Assembly: GCA_902500995.1 (NCBI GenBank) | Contig: CABVSR010000002.1 | Span: 124,001 to 188,000 of the forward strand | DNA: 64,000 bases | Reading direction: 5' to 3' | Origin: an uncultured Nitrospira sp. | GTDB taxonomy: Bacteria > Nitrospirota > Nitrospiria > Nitrospirales > Nitrospiraceae | Shown here: positions 18,474 to 26,659 of the stretch, piece by piece | Layout: each line of letters opens with the position of its first letter | Numbering within the stretch: the first letter of the stretch is position 1 | Made by a program: the position numbers and the translations under genes | Notes under the pieces: model-generated | Told to the model about the DNA's origin: nothing | The model's input: the letters and a program-made list of their open reading frames with translations, nothing else | Database searches by the model: none

Positions 18474-20612
18474 TCAGAACCCGCTCTCTCGTATCACGAC
18501 GGCCGCCACCCGGTCCCGGATCCGGCCGGCAATGCTGCGAGGTTGGCCCGTGACCACCGCATGTCCACGGACGGCTTGCCGCAGGGGCTCATCCGTATCA
18601 AGCACGTCGAACTCCACCCGGTACACGGTCTGTTCCGCCTTGAGTCGTCCCCGGCCATCTTTCCGCACTGGGATGTCTCCCCCGTAGAGGGAGGCGAAGT
18701 AGGGTACCGCCAGATCGCGCTCGTCGAGATCCCTGATGGCAAGGACCCGCACTTGTCTTGCGCGCCGCGTCAGATCATCCGGAATGAAACGCGCGTCTTG
18801 CCCCGGCGCCAGAAACCGCACCTCCTCGGCGGACACGAGCGTGATCAGATGCGCCCGGCGCGGATCGACGAGGTAGGCAACCGGCAGGTCGGTGTTGATC
18901 CAGCGGCCCGGGTAGAGAGACTCGGCGCGATCCACCACGACCCCCGCGATCGGCGCGCGCAACACCAAGTCCTGCTGCCGTTCGAGCACTCCGTTCAACT
19001 CCACCTGCCTGGCATGGAGCGCCTCACGGATGACCAAGGTCTGCGCACGATCGTCCGCATTGCCGGCTTGCCGTTGCGTCCGCAAATTGAGCCGCGCCAC
19101 GTGGATTCCGGCCACGCTGGCCTCCTTGGTCAATTGCGGGCTGTCCATGACGAGGAGCGCCTCCCCCTCCCGCACGACTTGCCCGGGACGAACCTTGACC
19201 GAGACGATCCGCCCGGGAGCCGGAGCATAGACCGTGGCATAGGTGGCCGATTGCAGGACCGCAGGAATCGAGACGCGGCCTTCCCAGGGAATGAACAACA
19301 ATATCAGGCCGGCCGCGAAGATGGCCGTCGTCAAGGCAAACCGGCCGGTCGAGGCATAGATCCGGCGACGGCTCCACCAGACCGTAAGCTCGCGCCAGAC
19401 GGGAAGGCAGACAAAGAACAGGATTTCGACCAGAAACAATGCGATCCCGAGCAGTTTGAAGAAGTAGTGATACACCATGATCGCGATGCCGGTGAACAGC
19501 ACGATCCGGTAGCACCAGACGGCCCAGGCATAGGCCACGAGGCTGTTGCGGCGCACCGCGCCGAACATCTCCGGCGGCGCCTCTCCGGGAGCAAAGAGCA
19601 ATTCCCGCAGGCGCCACTGCCCGAACGCAAACGCCCGATCCTGGAGATTCGGCACACCCAGTCCGTCGGCCAGCAAATAGTAGCCGTCGAATCGCATCAG
19701 CGGGTTGAGGTTGACCGACAGGCTCATGATCCAGCTGCTGGTGGCCACCACGAAGGCGAGGCTGCGCAGCGGTCCATCGGGCAGAAACACCCAGAACCAG
19801 GTCGCCACGGCCGCCAACCCCAGTTCCGCCAGGATCCCCGCCGCCGCCACGGCCAGGCGCTTCCGCTTGTCGGTCAACCGGTACGCGTCGCTCACATCGG
19901 AGTAGAGCACGGGCATCATCACCATGAACGCCACACCGATCGTGGGGACCCGGCAACCGAACCGCGTGGCGGTGTAGGCATGGCCCAGCTCATGGATCAC
20001 TTTGACGCCGCAGAGCGCGGCCCCGTACATGGCGGCGCCGCGCCAGTTGAAGAAATGTAAGAAGGTCGAGAGGAACGTCTCCCACTGGCGACTCACGAGG
20101 AACAGCCCGGCACCCATCAGGCCCGCGAACAGCCAGGCCGCGGCGACGGTATACAGCGGCGCAACCAGAGGGAGCGTCATGCGGAGAAATGCATCCGGGC
20201 GGACGAGCGGGATCTTGATGAACAGGTAATGATGGAGCAACCACTGCCACCAGGCCTCATGGCGCGCGGCCTGCTGCTCGACAAAGTCCTTCGTCTGCCC
20301 GCTGGCCGATTGCTCGGTCAGGTTGTTGGCGTAGAGAAACCGGACGAAGTCTTCGACATCCTCGACGCGCAGGCGCGAGGTGGTGTCGTGCGCCATCACC
20401 TTCACGAGCGACTCGATCGTGCCCGCGCTCCAACGCTCCAGGAGCTGGTAGACCTGCCATTCGATCTGGAAATACTTGTTGCGGACCGGATCGACGATCG
20501 TCCAGGTGGGCACGCCTTCAGGTGAGGGTGCCCCGCGAAGAAACTGCAGATTCTTGCGGAGTGGAGGAAGCGGGCGCTCCTTCTGAGACTGGGCGGGGGT
20601 GAAGCCGGCCAT
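18474..20612 (-). CDS. PqqD-like / M50 metalloprotease-like / HlyD fusion membrane protein
   Basis: A 712-residue inner-membrane protein combining three modules. Residues about 35-100 resemble a PqqD-like peptide-binding fold. Residues about 140-450 form a multi-TM site-2-protease-like core with HELGH at 207-211 and the second motif NLNPLMRFDG at 301-310, so the zinc ligands H207, H211 and D309 are retained. Residues about 450-700 are an HlyD-like lipoyl/beta-barrel adaptor beginning at VYAPAPGRIVSV. It lies 3 bp after the GAF-HlyD gene and 94 bp before the adhesin gene. It likely contacts the cargo and spans into the periplasm; proteolytic activity is possible but unproven. There is no ABC ATPase in the cluster to energise export. 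Confidence 0.88.
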   Translation of the reverse strand: MAGFTPAQSQKERPLPPLRKNLQFLRGAPSPEGVPTWTIVDPVRNKYFQIEWQVYQLLERWSAGTIESLVKVMAHDTTSRLRVEDVEDFVRFLYANNLTEQSASGQTKDFVEQQAARHEAWWQWLLHHYLFIKIPLVRPDAFLRMTLPLVAPLYTVAAAWLFAGLMGAGLFLVSRQWETFLSTFLHFFNWRGAAMYGAALCGVKVIHELGHAYTATRFGCRVPTIGVAFMVMMPVLYSDVSDAYRLTDKRKRLAVAAAGILAELGLAAVATWFWVFLPDGPLRSLAFVVATSSWIMSLSVNLNPLMRFDGYYLLADGLGVPNLQDRAFAFGQWRLRELLFAPGEAPPEMFGAVRRNSLVAYAWAVWCYRIVLFTGIAIMVYHYFFKLLGIALFLVEILFFVCLPVWRELTVWWSRRRIYASTGRFALTTAIFAAGLILLFIPWEGRVSIPAVLQSATYATVYAPAPGRIVSVKVRPGQVVREGEALLVMDSPQLTKEASVAGIHVARLNLRTQRQAGNADDRAQTLVIREALHARQVELNGVLERQQDLVLRAPIAGVVVDRAESLYPGRWINTDLPVAYLVDPRRAHLITLVSAEEVRFLAPGQDARFIPDDLTRRARQVRVLAIRDLDERDLAVPYFASLYGGDIPVRKDGRGRLKAEQTVYRVEFDVLDTDEPLRQAVRGHAVVTGQPRSIAGRIRDRVAAVVIRESGF

Positions 20613-20615
20613 AGA

Positions 20616-21986
20616 TCACAGTCCTGTCAATTGGCGGAGCGCGGTCAACGGGCGGCGGAACAACAGGAACGCCAGCGGCCCCTGCTCGCCATACACCTTG
20701 GCCGATCCCTGCCAGCCGATGCGAATACGAGGATCGGCGCCGGCCAGGTCGGCCATGATCCGATAGGCCAACACATCTCCCGGCAGGACTTCAGCATGGT
20801 ACCCCGTCTGACTGACCGCGCCCGGAAACGATTCCAGCGGCAGCGCATCAAAAAACGCGACGACTTCCCCGCCTTCCTTGAGCAACAGGGCGTCACTGAC
20901 CGGCAGATCGATGCGGAGCTCAATGCGGCGGGGATCAGCAATTTCCATGATGCGTTCACCGACCGACACCGGTTTCCCTACCCAGTCGGACTTGTCCGTA
21001 TACAAGACCAAGCCCGCTTGGGGGGCCCGCACTTCGATCTGCCCGAGCATCTCCCGGGCATAGGCGAGCTCCGTCTCCTTGAGGGCCACGTCCGCCGCCT
21101 TCAGCGGCACCTCCGCCTTGCGCGCCGGATCGCCGAATCCCGACCGGATCGACTGGATCTGTTCAGCCTGAGCCACCGCCAGTTGTTGTTCCGTCACCCG
21201 GTACTGGTTCCGGATCGTCGTATCGTCGAATCGAAGCAGGACGCGATCCTGCTCCACGATCGTATTCGGCGCGACCAGCATCGCGGCGATCACGCCGTCC
21301 ATGGGCGCGCTCACCAGGATCGGATCCTTGGCCACGACTTTTACGGGAGCCACCGTGGACAAGCGAACCGGCACACACAGCAGGGCGGCGATTCCCAGGG
21401 CCACCAGGAGCCAGGAAGGCCGTTTGATCCTCGTCATCCAGGCGATCCGCCTGGTCTGGACCGCCTTCCAGGCATAGGCGAAACTCCCGGCCAGGCGGCG
21501 CACGATCGTCACGTCGTTTTCCTGCCAGGGACTTTCCCGCTCGATCCACATTCCGCCCAGGATGGTTTCGTCGGGATGCTTCAGCGGGCACCAGAGCACA
21601 TGACCGTGCACGAATTCAGCCCAACCGGCGCGCAACGATTCCGGCAGATGCTCCTGCTCGATCACGATCGCCAGATCACCGGGGTGCGCTTGCCTGACGG
21701 CCCGCGCCACCTCCTCCAGCCAGACCATCAGAGGGGCATCCCGATCGATCACCGCCACACTCGACGCCGCGACGGCCCGATAGCTGGTCCCATCCGCATC
21801 TCCGGCGCTCAGGAGCACCGCTTGTTCATAGGGCACGAGCCGCCGGGTTTCATTGACGGCGACAAACTGCAACTCCTCCAACGTCGTCGCCGCGCGCACC
21901 TGTCCCTCCAGGTGCGTCAACGTCGCCAGGTGGATCAAGGTCGAGATTTCCCGCGCCGTGGGTTCCGTTGTGGTGGTCGCCTGCAC
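20616..21986 (-). CDS. GAF domain-HlyD family periplasmic adaptor
   Basis: A 456-residue protein with a GAF-like cytoplasmic domain (about residues 25-185), one TM helix (about 199-217) and an HlyD-type periplasmic part: a lipoyl half-motif (VSAPMDGVIAAMLV, about 234-247), a short helical hairpin and a second half-motif (EVRAPQAGLVLY, about 318-330). The GAF domain may sense a small ligand or bind a partner at the cytoplasmic face. It lies between the second HlyD-like gene (11-bp gap) and the M50 fusion gene (3-bp gap), so the genes are almost certainly cotranscribed. Two different adaptors plus the HlyD part of the M50 protein is an unusual count for one exporter. Confidence 0.88.
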   Translation of the reverse strand: MQATTTTEPTAREISTLIHLATLTHLEGQVRAATTLEELQFVAVNETRRLVPYEQAVLLSAGDADGTSYRAVAASSVAVIDRDAPLMVWLEEVARAVRQAHPGDLAIVIEQEHLPESLRAGWAEFVHGHVLWCPLKHPDETILGGMWIERESPWQENDVTIVRRLAGSFAYAWKAVQTRRIAWMTRIKRPSWLLVALGIAALLCVPVRLSTVAPVKVVAKDPILVSAPMDGVIAAMLVAPNTIVEQDRVLLRFDDTTIRNQYRVTEQQLAVAQAEQIQSIRSGFGDPARKAEVPLKAADVALKETELAYAREMLGQIEVRAPQAGLVLYTDKSDWVGKPVSVGERIMEIADPRRIELRIDLPVSDALLLKEGGEVVAFFDALPLESFPGAVSQTGYHAEVLPGDVLAYRIMADLAGADPRIRIGWQGSAKVYGEQGPLAFLLFRRPLTALRQLTGL

Positions 21987-21997
21987 GATGACTTCTC

Positions 21998-22780
21998 CTA
22001 TGGCCGGCCCGCAGCAAACTGCGCGGACCCGCTCATCCCTGCAAGAATGTCGGCCGGCAGCCGGTCGAAGGTTCCGACGATTTTGATGGTTTGGCTGGCC
22101 GGGTCGACGTTGGCGCCGATTTCTTTGATTGAGGCCGGATAGGCCCGCTGGGTTTCATCCACCACAAACATAAACGCCGCCTTCCGTCGCAACCAGGCCA
22201 ATGCAGACGAAGGCACCACGAGTTCGATTTCCAAACTCGTGTCGTCCAACACGCTCACCAGCTTGTCGTTCGGGAACACATTTTCGTATTCATTGACCAT
22301 CACGCCGGTGACGCGTCCGGAAAAGGGAGCCGTAATGAGGCAGCCTTTCACGTTCACCTCCGCCACCTTGATGGACGCCGCCGCTTTTTTTTCTTCGGCC
22401 TCGGAAACCTCCAGATCCAGCGTGCTGACGGCATTGAGCGTCATGAGCGAGCGGTTGTTCTGCGCAGTTTTCTCCTTCGCCTCGTGCTCCGCTGTCGCGG
22501 CAGCCAGTTCGGCCCGGTACTTGTCGCAATCGAGCTGGACCAGCACTTTGCCCTTCTCGAAGCGCTGGCCTTCCTTGAACGGAACTTGGTTGATGCGGCC
22601 TTGAACCTGCGCATACAACACGGCCTGGGCCGCCGCTTTCACGATCCCGCGAATCACGCCCTTGTCCACCCGCGCCACCAGCAACGGGTGTTCCCCGCTC
22701 GACTCAACGGCTGATGCCGGCAGGGCGATGCACCCCAACGCCAGGAGCGCTATTCCACTACGGAACCACGGCTGTCGCAT
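21998..22780 (-). CDS. HlyD-like periplasmic adaptor
   Basis: A 260-residue secreted adaptor with a cleavable-looking signal peptide (residues 1-24, ending ALPASA). The two lipoyl half-motifs (VLYAQVQGRINQV, about 53-65, and CLITAPFSGRVTGV, about 138-151) flank a helical hairpin rich in Ala/Glu/Lys, followed by a beta-barrel. It is short for the family. The chosen ATG overlaps the end of the TolC-like gene by 23 bases and has AAAGG upstream; a longer frame within the TolC gene is a shadow. It probably bridges the inner-membrane GAF-HlyD and M50-HlyD proteins to the outer-membrane channel. Confidence 0.85.
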   Translation of the reverse strand: MRQPWFRSGIALLALGCIALPASAVESSGEHPLLVARVDKGVIRGIVKAAAQAVLYAQVQGRINQVPFKEGQRFEKGKVLVQLDCDKYRAELAAATAEHEAKEKTAQNNRSLMTLNAVSTLDLEVSEAEEKKAAASIKVAEVNVKGCLITAPFSGRVTGVMVNEYENVFPNDKLVSVLDDTSLEIELVVPSSALAWLRRKAAFMFVVDETQRAYPASIKEIGANVDPASQTIKIVGTFDRLPADILAGMSGSAQFAAGRP

Positions 22781-24281
22781 CGTGCTGCCTTTCTTGAGAC
22801 GATTCGGAGACGACTTCAGGCATCGGCTCCCAGAGCTGCCGCAATGAGTCCGCCAAACCCGCCAGCGTCTGGTCCGGGTTGGACGGCGGGACAGCTTCTT
22901 CTCCGATGGCCGACTGGAGAGTGGCGTAGGCCGTCTCGACGCCAGCTTGGGCCACGTCCACCCGGACTTCCGCCAGGATATGGTTGACCCGTTCACGCAA
23001 CAAGACCATGTCGCTCGTGCTGTTCGTGACCCTCAGATTCTGAGTGTATTCGACGATGGCCTGCTGGGTTTCCTGATAGGTGCGGGCATTGTTGAACTCG
23101 TCTTTCGCCAGGATGAACTGAGCGGCGCCCACATGCACTTCCGTCAACACCGTCATCGTCAGTGCCAGGCTCTGGGCGTCGAGCACGGCCCGCTGCGCTT
23201 CGATCGCCTTATACTTCGCCGGGACGCGAAAGACGCCCATGAGGTTCCAACTGACTTGGGCCGCATAGTTCAGCCAGTTTTGATAGAGGAAGAAGGAATT
23301 CGAGTTGTAATACCCGCCGAATTGCAGTTTCATGCTGGGGAAGAGTTCCAGAAGCGTGGCCTTGGCTTCTTTCGCATTAATCCGCTTCTGATAATCGATG
23401 GTCCGTAACTCCGGGCGTGACAACAGGGCCTGTTGCTCCAGACTGTCCGCATCCAGGCGATCGAGCGCCGGAGAGGCACGACGGGATGGCTGCTGCACTT
23501 CGAACGGTACTCCGGGCGGAAGGCCCATCAACGACGCCAACTGGAGTTTGGCCGTGCTGAGTTCCCGGAGCAGCTTTTGCACCTCCCGCTGAATGTTCAG
23601 CATGTCTCTCCGGTAGTTCAGCGGCGTGAGCGGCGCCTGGAGCTTGCGATCCACGATCGCCTGGCTCTGACTCAAGGCCTTGTCGACCATGCCGTCGAGC
23701 TGCCGGACTTGCGGCAACAACCGTTCGGCGCTGACGGCCCGCCAGTAGGCATTGCGCACATCCTGCAACAGGCGAACGGCAATCCGCCGCCGTTCTTCCT
23801 CCGCGATCAACATATTGTCGCCCGCCTGTTTGGCACGGATGTAGGACAGTCCGAAGTCCAGCACGTCCCAACTGAGCGACAGATTCCCGCTGAAGATATT
23901 CTTATCCATCGAGGTGAAGGGTTCGAGAATCGGCCGGCCGTCCAGGAGTGATTGAGCGCCGCCGCCGGCAAAATTGTTCCGCCCGTCGAAGCCCGCGTTG
24001 ACCGCCACTTGCGGCAGCAGGCTGTAGTGCGCCACGTTCAATTGCTGGTGCGCGAGGGCGGCCTGCATGGCCTTGACCCGCGCATCGAGGTTGTAGCGGA
24101 GCGCCCGGGCCGTCGCCTCATAGAAATCGACTGGCTTCTCGATCGGCTCCTGCTCCTCAAGAATCGCGCGGAGATCCTGGCTGACGCGCCCTTGAATCTC
24201 CTCCTTCGTGACGGGGCTGGGGGTCACCATACAACCGGTCACCATGAACATTGCCGCTGCCATGTACCACACCTGATACAC
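22758..24281 (-). CDS. TolC-family outer-membrane channel lipoprotein
   Basis: A 507-residue outer-membrane efflux protein of the TolC/OEP family: two long repeats of coiled-coil helices with interspersed beta strands, expected to trimerise into a channel-tunnel. An N-terminal hydrophobic stretch ends in VTGC, a lipobox like those of the NodT/OprM group. I prefer the GTG at 24281, which has AGGAG about ten bases upstream; ATG 24263 and an upstream frame to 24356 are alternatives. It is the first gene of the five-gene export/adhesin unit on the minus strand and overlaps the next gene, indicating cotranscription. Confidence 0.87.
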   Translation of the reverse strand: MYQVWYMAAAMFMVTGCMVTPSPVTKEEIQGRVSQDLRAILEEQEPIEKPVDFYEATARALRYNLDARVKAMQAALAHQQLNVAHYSLLPQVAVNAGFDGRNNFAGGGAQSLLDGRPILEPFTSMDKNIFSGNLSLSWDVLDFGLSYIRAKQAGDNMLIAEEERRRIAVRLLQDVRNAYWRAVSAERLLPQVRQLDGMVDKALSQSQAIVDRKLQAPLTPLNYRRDMLNIQREVQKLLRELSTAKLQLASLMGLPPGVPFEVQQPSRRASPALDRLDADSLEQQALLSRPELRTIDYQKRINAKEAKATLLELFPSMKLQFGGYYNSNSFFLYQNWLNYAAQVSWNLMGVFRVPAKYKAIEAQRAVLDAQSLALTMTVLTEVHVGAAQFILAKDEFNNARTYQETQQAIVEYTQNLRVTNSTSDMVLLRERVNHILAEVRVDVAQAGVETAYATLQSAIGEEAVPPSNPDQTLAGLADSLRQLWEPMPEVVSESSQERQHDATAVVP

Positions 24282-24680
24282 AGTACTGTCGCTCCTATCC
24301 CACTGCGCGCGGACGTAGTATTCCGTCTGACAGGACTTCCCTTCAGGTTGTACCATCGGTCACAGTGGAGAGAAACTTAAGCCAACGGACAACAAGGATC
24401 AGGCAAACCCCGATAAGAATCACGTATGATCTCAATACGTTCCCATCATGGCCGGTGAAAGCACTCCGGAAAGATATGGAGGTTCGTCATTCGGCCAATG
24501 CTGGTGGTTCCACTTAGGCGCGAGCCCTCAGCGGGCGGAAGCTCCTGGCCCCGCCGGACTTCCGCGACTCGACCTGGGACGATCCGGTGAGACAGAACCG
24601 GACAGCATTGACCTCCCTTCCGCCGACCCAGTATTCTGCAATGGCTCAAGCCACCTGAGATTCATCACTGTTGAGGACAC
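24282..24680. other. Divergent intergenic region upstream of the export operon
   Basis: About 400 bp between the divergent TolC-like gene and a small plus-strand gene, so promoters for both should lie here. I see no -35/-10 pair convincing enough to mark and no credible ORF. There are GC-rich and AT-richer patches but no strong hairpin. Confidence 0.5.
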
Positions 24681-25103
24681 ATGCAATTCGATGCCGCGTT
24701 GGCCGCGCAGGACACGTTACGGGAAGCACAATCCGAACTTGGGGACGACTGGGATGACGCGGTCGCCCTGGAAGAGACCTTTTCGTCCAACGCCGGCGCC
24801 ACCGCCAGGGACGCCTACGAACAGCTGCTCGCCATGGCCGGCCGCCATCCACGGGCGCACCGGTTTCAGGCCTTCTGCATCTACATCACCTGGCAACAAG
24901 TCACCGAGGAAACGATCGCCCGCCATTTTGAAACCGGCATGACCCTCGCCGAAACCTACCTGGCCTCGCCGGATGGCAAAGATCCCCGCCACCTAGCCAA
25001 TATCGCGGAATTGCTCGATTCATTTCGCGCCGGCTTGGGGCTGGACGAAGAAGACGAGATCGTGGTGGAATTCCGGAAAGACACGCCCAAGGGGGGAGAC
25101 TAA
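24681..25103 (+). CDS. Hypothetical helical protein, 140 aa
   Basis: Not assigned to a family. The protein is acidic, soluble and mostly helical; residues about 40-110 have the look of a degenerate TPR or helical-hairpin fold. GAGGACAC just upstream gives a usable ribosome site at ATG 24681. It heads a run of small plus-strand genes (TPR protein, short TPR protein, 66-residue protein). The 128-bp gap after it is almost wholly taken up by a short-word repeat tract that begins at the stop codon. Confidence 0.7.
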   Translation: MQFDAALAAQDTLREAQSELGDDWDDAVALEETFSSNAGATARDAYEQLLAMAGRHPRAHRFQAFCIYITWQQVTEETIARHFETGMTLAETYLASPDGKDPRHLANIAELLDSFRAGLGLDEEDEIVVEFRKDTPKGGD

Positions 25104-25221
25104 CGGGAACCGTGAAGCGTATCTCGTGAAGCGTGAAACGTTTCGGATGGGACGAACGACAGACGAGATACGAGCGACGAACGACGAGATACGAACCACG
25201 AGAGACGAGAGACGAACCACG
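25104..25221. repeat. Short-word degenerate repeat tract (copy A, largest)
   Basis: About 118 bp filling the gap between two genes, made of imperfect reuse of words such as GTGAAGCGT, ACGAACGACG, ACGAGATACGA and GAGAGACGA, with no fixed unit length. It begins directly after one stop codon and ends 10 bases before the next ATG. Related tracts are at 4880-4907, 5619-5650 and 5854-5886. It is not a CRISPR array: there is no constant repeat and no unique spacers. Confidence 0.8.
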
Positions 25222-25231
25222 CTTCTGACTC

Positions 25232-25999
25232 ATGGCTGAAAACGATAAACATCGCGCCCGTATTTTTCTGCATCGAGGCGATCTCGTCCAGGCGCGGGCT
25301 GCCTGGGAAACCGCGGTCAAGGATGACCGCCGCACGGGAACGCCGCGGGAACTTTCCAACAGCCTGGGCAATCTTGGCAACACCCTGGCTTTGTCGGGCG
25401 CCTTCGAGGAAGCCGACGCCTGTTATAAGGAAGTGCTCGCCATTCAACGCAACGAACGGGATCCGCATTCCATCGCCCATACGCTGGTGAATCTGGGCAA
25501 TCTCTACATCGGCGCCGACAAGCCCGAAAAGGCCCGACCCTACTACCTCGAAGCGCTGGACCTCCTCAAACCGCTCAATGACCATCGCGCGCTGGGCATC
25601 CTCTACCACAACCTCGCGCTGGAAGAAGCCCGGCTGCAGCAGTGGGAGGAATCCGTCCGGTTGTTCACCCAGGCGCTGGACTCCCACCGGGTCGTAGGCA
25701 ACGAAGAGGGACTGGCCGGGACCTACAGCCAAATGGGAAAAATGTTTCTGGATAGTGGGCGATCTGTGGAGGCGGAACGCTGTTTCAACAATGCCACCGA
25801 ACATTTCATCAAGCTCGGCAACCCCTCCGGCGAAGCCGCGGTACTCCGTGAACTCGCCGACCTCTATGAGCAACGGCAGGATACGATTGCCGCCATCCGT
25901 TGCCTGGAACGGCTCCATCACCTGGCGCTCGGCACGGGGCGCGCCCCCTCGGCTGCGGATCGCGATCGCCTGGCACGGCTCCGTTCCGCTCATAGCTGA
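25232..25999 (+). CDS. TPR-repeat protein
   Basis: A 255-residue protein composed almost entirely of tetratricopeptide repeats. About five to six 34-40-residue units are visible, such as LGNLGNTLALSGAFEEADAC (near 45-64), LVNLGNLYIGADKPEKARPY (near 85-104) and GTYSQMGKMFLDSGRSVEAE (near 160-180). TPRs bind peptides or protein partners, and nothing shows which. It has no signal peptide or TM helix, so it is cytoplasmic. No standard ribosome site is seen; the purine-rich repeat tract lies immediately upstream. Confidence 0.87.
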   Translation: MAENDKHRARIFLHRGDLVQARAAWETAVKDDRRTGTPRELSNSLGNLGNTLALSGAFEEADACYKEVLAIQRNERDPHSIAHTLVNLGNLYIGADKPEKARPYYLEALDLLKPLNDHRALGILYHNLALEEARLQQWEESVRLFTQALDSHRVVGNEEGLAGTYSQMGKMFLDSGRSVEAERCFNNATEHFIKLGNPSGEAAVLRELADLYEQRQDTIAAIRCLERLHHLALGTGRAPSAADRDRLARLRSAHS

Positions 26000-26064
26000 A
26001 CTGACAGGGGTGATGGTAAGATCCGCTCGTCTCAATCAACCAACGACAGGTCACAAGGAGTCGC

Positions 26065-26382
26065 ATGGATATCAGCGCGTTTCGCCAGATGGTAGAGAAA
26101 AATCCCAAAGGATTTCTCGGCCGCTACGGCCTGGGCAATAAGATCTTGCAGGAAGGCGGCAGCCTCGAGGAAGCCGCGGAGCATCTCACGGTGGCCACGC
26201 AGTTGGACCCAACTCATGTCGCGTCGCACCTCGCTCTCGGGCGCGCGCTGGTCTCCCTGGGAAAGAAGGACGAGGCCAAACCCGTGTTGAAGGCCGGGAT
26301 CGATGCCGCCGTCTCGGGTCGATCCAACGGCGGGGTGGATTTAGTGCCGGAACTGCAACAGTTGCTACGGACGCTCGGCTAA
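26065..26382 (+). CDS. Short TPR-like protein
   Basis: A 105-residue protein with about two TPR-like helical hairpins (GRYGLGNKILQEGGSLEEAA, near 20-39; ASHLALGRALVSLGKKDEAK, near 53-72). The family of short TPR proteins of this type has no defined role. AAGGAG lies 6 bases before the ATG. It sits 65 bp after the larger TPR gene and 17 bp before the next small gene, so the three likely form one transcript. Confidence 0.8.
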   Translation: MDISAFRQMVEKNPKGFLGRYGLGNKILQEGGSLEEAAEHLTVATQLDPTHVASHLALGRALVSLGKKDEAKPVLKAGIDAAVSGRSNGGVDLVPELQQLLRTLG

Positions 26383-26399
26383 CGCCGGCTGGAGGCTCT

Positions 26400-26600
26400 A
26401 TGACGCTCGACGCAGCCAGACAGCGGATCGAATCCGCGATCACCCAATATGGCCAGCACGCAGCGATGGCGATCGAACTGGTCATCAATGAAGTCCGTTC
26501 CGACATGGGCCGTGAGGCCGTGAACGAATTGATCGACGAGTTCGACTTGGAACTGATGTACAACATCGCCCCGATGGAATCCGACTACTCGAATAGCTGA
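26400..26600 (+). CDS. Small hypothetical protein, 66 aa
   Basis: An acidic 66-residue, largely helical protein of unknown function. A GGAGG ribosome site at 26391 and the close position after the short TPR gene support it as real. There is no cysteine pair, TM segment or DNA-binding motif. Its closeness to the TPR genes suggests a shared complex, but that is inference only. Confidence 0.65.
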   Translation: MTLDAARQRIESAITQYGQHAAMAIELVINEVRSDMGREAVNELIDEFDLELMYNIAPMESDYSNS

Positions 26601-26659
26601 AGCACGATGGAGGGTTCCGATGCGAGCACGGCATTGAGGGTGTGTATTAGCAACCTGCC

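Noticed and set aside
18231-20060. Long plus-strand open frame opposite the M50 fusion gene
   Set aside because: It is a shadow of a clear minus-strand gene with intact motifs; the translated product is Arg/His/Gln-rich with no domain.
20631-22142. 503-codon plus-strand frame opposite the GAF-HlyD gene
   Set aside because: Antisense shadow caused by high GC; no ribosome site, domain or sensible composition.
25104-25221. Possible CRISPR array
   Set aside because: No constant repeat, no regular spacing and no spacers; no cas genes nearby. The Cas4-like protein at 44600 is of the solitary DUF2779 type.
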